From assembly GCA_946885925.1 (NCBI GenBank), contig CAMPHP010000178.1:1-6601 (forward strand): DNA of 6,601 bases. Reading direction: 5' to 3'. This DNA is from an uncultured Litorilinea sp. (GTDB lineage: Bacteria; Chloroflexota; Anaerolineae; Caldilineales; Caldilineaceae). This document shows positions 1 through 5,319 of the stretch, in pieces (position 1 is the stretch's first letter; the number at the start of each line of letters is the position of its first letter). Under the pieces are notes generated by a model. That model was not told the DNA's origin and did not search any database. It worked only from the letters and a program-made list of their open reading frames with translations. The position numbers and the translations under genes are program-made.

Positions 1-1
1 G

Positions 2-940
2 GCGGTAGACGGTGTGAACTTTGCCCTGCACCGTGGTGAACGCTTTGGCCTCGTGGGTGAATCGGGCAGCGGCAAATCCACTGCCGCCTTTGCCATTCTC
101 CGGCTGACAAAGCCTCCCGCCCATATTGAAGGGGGTGAGGTAAATCTGGAAGGGGTAAATCTGCTGCGGTTGGGCGAAGCGGAACTAAACCGCATGCGCT
201 TTTCCCGCATCTCACTGATCCCCCAAGGTGCTATGAACTCGCTCAACCCGGTCATGCGCATCAAGGGGCAATTGCGCGATGTAATCCAGGCCCACGACAA
301 AAGTATCCCAAAGAGTGACATAGAGAGCCGGATCCACGAACTCCTAGAGATGGTAGGGCTACGTAAACAGGTCGCCGAGAGGTATCCGCACGAACTGAGT
401 GGCGGCATGAAACAGCGAGTCTGCATTGCCATGGCAATTTCGCTGCGCCCTCAAGTCATCATCGCCGATGAGCCGACCAGCGCGCTGGATGTGGTGACCC
501 AACGACAGGTCATGGAGACGCTGGAGCGCGTGCAGGAGATGCTGGAGGCTTCGGTGATCCTGGTCGGGCACGACATGGGGTTGATGGCCCAATTCGTAGA
601 TACTATCGGCGTGATGTATGCCGGGCGCATGGTGGAGATCGGCTCTGTGGAAGATCTGTTCCGCCGCCCGCAACATCCCTATACCCAGATGCTCATCTCT
701 AGCCTGCCGTCATTAGAGTTGAAACGCAAGTTTAGGGGTATCCCTGGCATCACACCTTCCCTGCGACGTCTGCCCTCTGGCTGCCATTTCCATCCACGTT
801 GTCCTAATGTAATGGAGCAATGCCGGGTGGAGTCGCCATTGCTGGTGGAGCATACGCCGCAGCACTGGACTGCCTGCCATCTCTACCCGGAAGCAAATGT
901 CGAAATGACACCAATTGCGACCAGTACGAGTGCATCCTAG
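2..940 (+). CDS. Peptide-type ABC importer ATP-binding protein, DppD/OppD-like (5' partial)
   Basis: Cytoplasmic ATPase subunit that powers import through the permease pair encoded downstream. The frame is open from base 2, reading A-V-D-G-V-N-F before the first possible GTG (base 14). That is the usual ABC beta-strand ahead of Walker A, so the true start lies left of the window and only a short N-terminal part is missing. Counting the GTG as residue 1: Walker A GESGSGKS at 15-22 (Lys21), Q-loop in IPQGAMNSLNP, signature LSGGM at 128-132, Walker B ending IIADEP with Asp152 and catalytic Glu153, D-loop SALD, and H-loop His186 in VGHD. The C-terminal oligopeptide-transporter extension has PQHPYT and four cysteines (257, 263, 270, 288; C-x5-C-x6-C-x17-C), a pattern that binds a [4Fe-4S] cluster in some DppD homologues. 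All ATPase motifs are intact. The family assignment is secure; the transported substrate is not known. Confidence 0.95.
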   Translation, partial: AVDGVNFALHRGERFGLVGESGSGKSTAAFAILRLTKPPAHIEGGEVNLEGVNLLRLGEAELNRMRFSRISLIPQGAMNSLNPVMRIKGQLRDVIQAHDKSIPKSDIESRIHELLEMVGLRKQVAERYPHELSGGMKQRVCIAMAISLRPQVIIADEPTSALDVVTQRQVMETLERVQEMLEASVILVGHDMGLMAQFVDTIGVMYAGRMVEIGSVEDLFRRPQHPYTQMLISSLPSLELKRKFRGIPGITPSLRRLPSGCHFHPRCPNVMEQCRVESPLLVEHTPQHWTACHLYPEANVEMTPIATSTSAS

Positions 941-967
941 TAATACATCCTAGTAACACATCGTAGG
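934..967. repeat. 13-bp tandem repeat overlapping the stop codon of the first ATPase gene
   Basis: Two near-identical 13-base units, ATCCTAGTAATAC (934-946) and ATCCTAGTAACAC (947-959), differ at one base. A third, partial unit ATCGTAGG follows (960-967). The first unit contains the TAG stop of the upstream gene, and the next codon is TAA, so the gene ends in tandem in-frame stops. The array is too short for a satellite and shows no inverted symmetry, so replication slippage is the simplest origin. No function is evident. Confidence 0.7.
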
Positions 968-1133
968 CAATCAACCACAATTTGCATCAGAGTTGAACCG
1001 CAAACTTCTACACAAACCTGCGCAACGCTGGACAAGGGTTTTTCCTCTGGAGAACCGGCCACAAGCATATCCCCGAATTTGGTGCACTGCCACTTTACCC
1101 AACGAATGATGAAATTATTCACTTGAGATAGCC
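941..1133. other. 193-base spacer between the two ATPase genes
   Basis: Apart from the short tandem repeat at its left end, I see no gene, no hairpin followed by a T-run, and no convincing -35/-10 pair. Two forward frames stay open for about 50-60 codons, but neither encodes anything recognisable and neither has a start with an SD site. The spacer is long for a cluster whose next two junctions overlap by 4 bases, so an internal promoter for the downstream genes could lie here, but I cannot point to one. The only purine patch before the next start (TGAGAT, about 1123-1128) is a weak ribosome-binding site. Confidence 0.5.
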
Positions 1134-2198
1134 ATGACTGCACTCCTAGAGGCACGCAACGTAAGCAAGGTCTATAGCAGTGGTGCGTTTAATCGTAAGA
1201 CCACCACAACTGCGCTAGACCGTTTCTCCCTGATTATTGATGACATCAACCCTTCGGTCACTGTGGTAGCCGGAGAGAGTGGTAGCGGCAAGAGTACCCT
1301 AGCCCATCTGCTCTTGGGCATGATCAACCCTTCTGCCGGTGAGATCTACTACCGGGGCAAGGCCATGACCGAAATGTCGGATGACGAACACCAAGTCTTC
1401 CGGCGCGAGGTGCAAGCAGTCTTTCAAGATCCCTTTGAAGCCTACAACCCGTTCCATAAGGTGGACCGAGTCTTGTTCACACCCCTACGCAAATTTGGCA
1501 TGGGCAGTTCCGACAAAGAACGGCGGCAGATGATCTCAGAGGCGATGGAGATGGTCGGGCTGCATCCGGAAGATACGCTCGGTCGCTATCCACACCAACT
1601 GAGTGGTGGTCAGCGGCAGCGCATTATGGTGGCGCGTGCGCTGGTACTTAAGCCCCGCATTATCATCGCCGATGAGCCAGTCTCTATGGTGGATGCCTCC
1701 TTGCGCGCCACCATCTTAGAAAGCCTGCTCCGGCTTAACCAAGAGCTGGGAATTTCGCTGATTTACATCACGCACGACCTCACCACTGCCTACCAGGTGG
1801 GCGATAACATTATCATTCTCTATCGTGGAGATGTGGCCGAGTTGGGGGATGTGGATCTCGTCATCAAGCAGCCCCAACACCCCTACACGCGCCTGCTGGT
1901 TGACTCCATTCCCGTTGCGGATCCGGGTCAGCGCTGGGGCAAGGTCGGAGACATTCTGGCGACCGATGACGAAAATGATGTAGCTACTGCTGGCTGTAAG
2001 TTTGTGGGTCGCTGCGCCTATGCCATGCCCATCTGTAGCACCAAGCCAGTGCCAGCCTACCGCACCGATTCACAGCGTGCGGTTGCCTGTTATCTCTATG
2101 AGAATGCTCCGTCCATGGCACCGGCGGAACTGCCCCAGATACTCACGCAGACAGCGGTGAGCAACCGCAACGGCTTGCGCAACAAGGAGTTGCCATGA
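1134..2198 (+). CDS. Peptide-type ABC importer ATP-binding protein, DppF/OppF-like
   Basis: Second ATPase of the importer, 354 residues, expected to pair with the upstream DppD-like subunit as an asymmetric heterodimer. Motifs: Walker A GESGSGKS at 47-54 (Lys53), Q-loop in VFQDPFEAYNP, signature LSGGQ at 156-160, Walker B with Asp180 and catalytic Glu181, D-loop region VSMVDAS (SMVD where SALD is commoner), H-loop His214 in ITHD, and the C-terminal PQHPYTRLL region. Cys288, Cys294, Cys301 and Cys319 form C-x5-C-x6-C-x17-C, the same spacing as in the other ATPase. The segment before Walker A (DDINPSVTVVAGESG) is longer than in enterobacterial DppF. The ATG at 1134 gives the expected N-terminus (LLEARNVSKVY); its ribosome-binding site is weak. 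The stop overlaps the next start by four bases, implying translational coupling. About 34 residues beyond the last cysteine have no family motif. Confidence 0.95.
   Translation: MTALLEARNVSKVYSSGAFNRKTTTTALDRFSLIIDDINPSVTVVAGESGSGKSTLAHLLLGMINPSAGEIYYRGKAMTEMSDDEHQVFRREVQAVFQDPFEAYNPFHKVDRVLFTPLRKFGMGSSDKERRQMISEAMEMVGLHPEDTLGRYPHQLSGGQRQRIMVARALVLKPRIIIADEPVSMVDASLRATILESLLRLNQELGISLIYITHDLTTAYQVGDNIIILYRGDVAELGDVDLVIKQPQHPYTRLLVDSIPVADPGQRWGKVGDILATDDENDVATAGCKFVGRCAYAMPICSTKPVPAYRTDSQRAVACYLYENAPSMAPAELPQILTQTAVSNRNGLRNKELP
2184..2189 (+). promoter_or_regulatory. Ribosome binding site of the DppB-like permease
   Basis: AAGGAG sits five bases before the ATG at 2195, inside the end of the upstream ATPase gene. 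It fixes the permease start and, with the ATGA overlap (2195-2198), supports coupled translation of the ATPase and the permease. Confidence 0.85.
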
Positions 2199-3205
2199 GT
2201 TTGAATTATCTCCTCACCCGGCTTGGCACCTTTGTCTTGGTGGTTTTCACCGCGGTGACCATTAACTTTATCGTGCCTCGCCTTAGCCCCGGCGATCCGG
2301 TGACCCAGCGGCTGGAGGCGATGGCTTCCCAGGGTACCGCGATAGGCGGTGATTTCACCAAGATTGTCGAAGCCTACCAACAGAAATTTGGCTATGACAA
2401 ACCCCTGTGGCAGCAGTACATCAACTATTGGGGAGATTTGCTACAGGGGGATTTGGGCTATTCCATCACCTACTATCCCAGCCGTACCACCCAGCTTATT
2501 AGCTCTGCTCTCCCCTGGACGGTGGGGATGCTGGGATTGGCTACGCTGTTGGCTTTTGTTGTTGGCACGTTAGTCGGTGCGCTCCTGGCATGGCCCGCCA
2601 CACCAGGACCGATCTCCAAGGTGTTGATCCCTGTCTTTGTCGTCTTTTCGGCCATTCCCTACTACCTGCTGGGGTTGATTTTGCTCTTTCTCTTCGCACT
2701 CACCTTCCCCATCTTTCCCAGTGGAGGCGGTCACTCCGTCTTCACCGAGATGAACTGGAGTTGGAACACCATCACGGATGTGGTGCGCCACGCCACCCTG
2801 CCAGCCCTCTCCATCATCGTTGCCAGCGTTGCCTTTTGGGGCTTAGGGATGCGCGGCATGATGGTCTCAATCCAGGGGGAAGATTATATGACGCTGGCAG
2901 AAGCCAAAGGCTTGAGCAAAGCCCGTGTTTTCTTCTCCTATGGTATGCGCAATGCCTTTCTACCCCAGGCGACGCAACTGGCGCTGGCGTTGGGCCATGT
3001 GGTTTCGGGCGCTGTATTGGTGGAGGTCATCTTCCGCTATCCAGGCATCGGCTACACGCTCTACCGGGCCATCACCGGCAAAGATTACTTTGTGACACAA
3101 GGTATCCTGTTGCTGCTGATTGTCTCCATTGCCCTGTCGATGTTGATTATGGACTTCGTCTATCCACTGCTTGACCCACGCGTGCGCTACGGGAGGCCAC
3201 AATGA
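2195..3205 (+). CDS. Peptide-type ABC importer permease, DppB/OppB-like
   Basis: Inner-membrane subunit, 336 residues, one half of the translocation pore. The N-terminus has the DppB layout: a first membrane helix at about 8-28 ending in the PGDP motif (32-35), then a long extracytoplasmic segment to about 105 containing FGYDKPLWQQY and GDLG. Further hydrophobic segments lie near 108-134, 143-170, 200-222, 260-285 and 303-325. The cytoplasmic EAA loop that docks on the ATPases is EAKGLSKARVFF with EAKG at 236-239, followed by R/NAFLPQ. The C-terminal VYPLLDPRVRYG is also typical of the family. Length matches normal DppB proteins and no defect is seen. The gene is coupled to both neighbours by ATGA overlaps, so all three should be made from one message. 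Substrate specificity cannot be inferred. Confidence 0.95.
   Translation: MSLNYLLTRLGTFVLVVFTAVTINFIVPRLSPGDPVTQRLEAMASQGTAIGGDFTKIVEAYQQKFGYDKPLWQQYINYWGDLLQGDLGYSITYYPSRTTQLISSALPWTVGMLGLATLLAFVVGTLVGALLAWPATPGPISKVLIPVFVVFSAIPYYLLGLILLFLFALTFPIFPSGGGHSVFTEMNWSWNTITDVVRHATLPALSIIVASVAFWGLGMRGMMVSIQGEDYMTLAEAKGLSKARVFFSYGMRNAFLPQATQLALALGHVVSGAVLVEVIFRYPGIGYTLYRAITGKDYFVTQGILLLLIVSIALSMLIMDFVYPLLDPRVRYGRPQ
3191..3196 (+). promoter_or_regulatory. Ribosome binding site of the DppC-like permease
   Basis: GGGAGG lies five bases before the ATG at 3202, within the last codons of the DppB-like gene. It decides the start and, with the ATGA overlap (3202-3205), favours coupled translation of the two permeases. 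Confidence 0.85.
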
Positions 3206-4080
3206 GCACCCAGACTCTTGTCCCCAGCGTGGAGATGCCGGTACGCAGCCGCGCACCACGTCAAATCAACTACATGCTGCTCAGTGGCAGTATTATCCTG
3301 TTGGCAATCATTCTCTTTGGAGTGCTTGGCCCCTATTTCTATGACACAGAGTTGGCAAAAGTGGGAGCGGTAATCCCCAGCCAGCCACCCAGCCGGGAAC
3401 ACCCGCTTGGCACGGATGTACAGGGGAGTGATGTGCTGGCAGTTCTTATATTAGGCACTCCACAGACGCTCAAGATCGGGCTGATTGCTGGGTTTGTCGG
3501 CCTGGGTATCGGCATTGTCTTGGGTCTAGTCTCCGGCTACTTTGGCGGTGTGCAGGACACTGTGGTGCGCATTGTTACCGATGTCTTTCTCACCATTCCA
3601 ACTCTGGCAATCTTGATCGTGGTGGCCTCCAACATCCGCGTGCTCAGCATCGAAGCGATGGCGCTGATTGTGGCCTCCCTCGCCTGGATGGGTCCCACCC
3701 GTACCATCCGCTCCCAAGTCTTGACCTTGCGCGAACGTCGCTATATCCAGATGGCGCGCATCTCCGGGCTAAACGATATGGAGATCATCTTTACGGAAAT
3801 TTTACCCAACCTGATCCCCTATATTGCGGCTACCCTGGTGCTTTCTATCTCATCGGGCATCTTGGCGGCTATCGGGCTGGAGGTGTTAGGGCTCGGCCCT
3901 TCGCATCTACCCTCATTGGGTATGTTGATCTTTTGGTCGCAATTTTACGATGCCATCTTCCGGGGCATGTGGTGGTGGTTTGTTCCCCCCATTGTGGTCT
4001 TGATCTTGATCTTTGTGGGACTTTTCTTGCTGGCTACAGGGCTGGATAATATCTCCAATCCGCGCTTGCAGAAGCAGTAG
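3202..4080 (+). CDS. Peptide-type ABC importer permease, DppC/OppC-like
   Basis: Second membrane subunit, 292 residues, expected to form the pore with the DppB-like protein. It has a short cytoplasmic N-terminus, a first membrane helix near 27-47, then HPLGTD at 67-72, the hallmark that precedes the transport domain in DppC proteins. In the family this usually continues as GRDVLSRL; here it reads GSDVLAVL, so the conserved Arg is Ser. Hydrophobic segments follow near 90-115, 130-155, 205-230 and 260-285. The EAA loop is degenerate: the usual E-A-A is Q183-M184-A185, with the conserved Gly189 retained, followed by FTEILPNLIPYI. Length is normal and the frame is intact. The next gene starts 61 bases downstream with no visible terminator between, so co-transcription is likely. 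Confidence 0.94.
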   Translation: MSTQTLVPSVEMPVRSRAPRQINYMLLSGSIILLAIILFGVLGPYFYDTELAKVGAVIPSQPPSREHPLGTDVQGSDVLAVLILGTPQTLKIGLIAGFVGLGIGIVLGLVSGYFGGVQDTVVRIVTDVFLTIPTLAILIVVASNIRVLSIEAMALIVASLAWMGPTRTIRSQVLTLRERRYIQMARISGLNDMEIIFTEILPNLIPYIAATLVLSISSGILAAIGLEVLGLGPSHLPSLGMLIFWSQFYDAIFRGMWWWFVPPIVVLILIFVGLFLLATGLDNISNPRLQKQ

Positions 4081-4141
4081 TGCTAGATTTCAAACAGAAT
4101 TTCCATCACTTTCCCACCGAAACTAGAGAGTTTACCATTCG

Positions 4142-5164
4142 ATGACGACCTTTGGCTTTTGTGCGCCAATTTTTGCCAGTGCAGGGGATGCCCATGTTCG
4201 CACACCGCTGTTGGAACGGGTAGAGATTGACCATCTGAAGGAGACAGTGCTGGCCGCGGAGGCGTGGGGCTATGACTCTGTCTGGGTAGCAGACCACCTA
4301 ATCCTGGGGGACGAAGGCTTTATCTTGGAGGGGTGGACCGTGCTAGCGGCGCTGGCGGGCATGACCTCCCGCATCCGGCTCGGCCCGATTCATTTGGCGC
4401 AACGTTTCCGTCACCCTGCCATCTTAGCCAAGATGGCAGCGACCCTCGACTTTATCTCCAATGGCCGCTTTGAATTTTTCTTTGATCCCTATGCTGGCAC
4501 AAAACCAGAGGCTGATGCCTATGGACTGTTGGCTGAGCCTGAAGATGAGGCCATTGCCCGCTTTGAAGAATCCATTCAACTGATTCAAACGATGTGGCGC
4601 GAACCTCATCCCACCTTCCAGGGGCGTTATTACAATCTTGATGGCGCAATCTGCAATCCCAAGCCGGTACAGCAACCCTCGATTCCGCTCTGGATTGGTA
4701 CTGGCGGTGGCCCACGACCCGATGAGCGCCCGCTGGTGCAGAAGATGCTCCCCCTGATCGCCCGCTATGCCGATTGGTACAACATTACACCCGTGACGCT
4801 GGACGCGTTGGCGCGGGTGCTGCCGCTCTTGCAGCGTGCGTGTGAGCAGCAAGGGCGCGATTACAACACCTTGGGCAAGTCGTTAGAAACGCAAATTCTG
4901 ATCGCAGAATCACCCGCCCAAGTGGCTGCGCTACAGGCGCAGATTACGGCTCGCAACCCTCAAAAATATCAAGATTGGGGGGCGTTGAGCGAGCAGTTCA
5001 TTATTGGGGATGTACCCACGGTGACGCGCCGGTTGGAGGAATACACTGGCATGGGCATCGATTGTTTTATGCTTTGGTTTATGGATTATCCGGCGCGTGA
5101 TGGCTTGCAGTGCTTTGCAGAACAGGTTATGCCCCGGTTCTGCGCGCACAGTGTGACAATGTAA
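4142..5164 (+). CDS. Luciferase-like monooxygenase (LLM) family flavin-dependent oxidoreductase
   Basis: A 340-residue cytoplasmic TIM-barrel protein of the bacterial luciferase/F420-dependent reductase superfamily. No signal peptide is seen. Family landmarks: first strand FGFCAP (4-9), AEAWGYDSVWVADH (39-52, with the usual Asp51-His52), TSRIRLGP (75-82), FRHPAILAKMAATLDFISNGR (89-109), AYG (126-128), the helix EESIQLIQTMW, the F-x-G-R-Y-Y motif (159-164), NPKPVQQP (172-179), and PLWIGTGGG (182-190). A more acidic and Phe-rich stretch, EFFFDPYAG (111-119), stands where most relatives have a Gly-rich loop. The ATG at 4142 is preceded only by a weak GAGAG (4126-4130). Genes of this superfamily oxidise sulfonates, amino-polycarboxylates and other small substrates or reduce with F420; which applies here is unknown. 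Its position between permease and binding protein genes suggests it acts on the imported compound (inference). Confidence 0.9.
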   Translation: MTTFGFCAPIFASAGDAHVRTPLLERVEIDHLKETVLAAEAWGYDSVWVADHLILGDEGFILEGWTVLAALAGMTSRIRLGPIHLAQRFRHPAILAKMAATLDFISNGRFEFFFDPYAGTKPEADAYGLLAEPEDEAIARFEESIQLIQTMWREPHPTFQGRYYNLDGAICNPKPVQQPSIPLWIGTGGGPRPDERPLVQKMLPLIARYADWYNITPVTLDALARVLPLLQRACEQQGRDYNTLGKSLETQILIAESPAQVAALQAQITARNPQKYQDWGALSEQFIIGDVPTVTRRLEEYTGMGIDCFMLWFMDYPARDGLQCFAEQVMPRFCAHSVTM

Positions 5165-5165
5165 T

Positions 5166-5249
5166 GGCGTAATAACGGCACAATGAGGTAAAGGCACAAT
5201 GAAGTAAAGGCATAATGAGGTAAAAGAATGTTGAAGTAACGGCGTAACA
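5166..5249. repeat. Degenerate 16-bp tandem repeat behind the LLM gene
   Basis: Three close copies of GGCAYAATGARGTAAA occupy 5177-5192, 5193-5208 and 5209-5224. A diverged fourth copy (AGAATGTTGAAGTAAC, 5225-5240) follows, and partial units flank the array: GGCGTAATAAC at 5166-5176 and GGCGTAACAA from 5241. The last bases of the LLM gene (ACAATGTAA) resemble the middle of the unit, so the array may have grown from the gene end by slippage. Each close copy contains a minimal reading frame of ATG, one AGG or AAG codon, and TAA. The period is not a multiple of three, and there is no dyad symmetry or CRISPR-like spacer structure. The array lies in the leader of the binding-protein gene; any regulatory role is speculative. 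Confidence 0.8.
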
Positions 5250-5268
5250 ACTCCCCAGTCTGAGTTAC
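5244..5268 (+). other. Weak inverted repeat in the leader of the binding-protein gene
   Basis: GTAAC (5244-5248) pairs with GTTAC (5264-5268), or alternatively AACTC (5249-5253) pairs with GAGTT (5262-5266). The two pairings share bases, so only one can form. Each is a 5-bp stem with a long loop and no following T-run. This is too weak to call a terminator; it could be a small operator-like dyad or chance. Confidence 0.25.
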
Positions 5269-5304
5269 TTACCGTGTTTGTGTGTCACCCGATTTACCCA
5301 AACC

Positions 5305-5311
5305 AAAGGAG
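5305..5311 (+). promoter_or_regulatory. Ribosome binding site of the solute-binding protein gene
   Basis: AAAGGAG lies eight bases before the ATG at 5320. It is the strongest SD site in the window and selects this ATG over the in-frame ATG at 5350 (residue 11), which has no such site. Strong initiation fits the usual excess of binding protein over membrane subunits. Confidence 0.85.
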
Positions 5312-5319
5312 AAGAACCC

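Noticed and set aside
944..1126. Open forward frame of about 60 codons in phase with the upstream ATPase, as if a C-terminal extension had been cut off by a stop
   Set aside because: The ATPase already ends normally after its last conserved cysteine and A-C-H-L-Y, and the translated spacer shows no family motif.
937..1155. 72-codon minus-strand open frame across the first spacer
   Set aside because: It has no SD site and no family resemblance, and it overlaps the ends of two secure genes. Such a frame is expected by chance.
2590..3174. Long second-frame forward open frame (194 codons) inside the DppB-like gene
   Set aside because: Its His/Arg/Leu-rich composition is a frame shadow of the permease, which has intact family motifs over the same bases.
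2..4080. Specific naming as a dipeptide, nickel or oligosaccharide transporter
   Set aside because: The same protein families serve all these ligands, and the binding protein is incomplete, so only the general peptide-type class is supported.
4424..4852. 142-codon minus-strand open frame opposite the LLM gene
   Set aside because: No recognisable motif and no SD site, and the + strand encodes a well-conserved LLM protein here.
5166..5249. CRISPR array
   Set aside because: The units are directly adjacent, 16 bases long and degenerate, with no spacers and no cas genes.
5244..5275. Rho-independent terminator between the LLM and the binding-protein gene
   Set aside because: The stems are only 5 bp, mutually exclusive, and not followed by a T-run.
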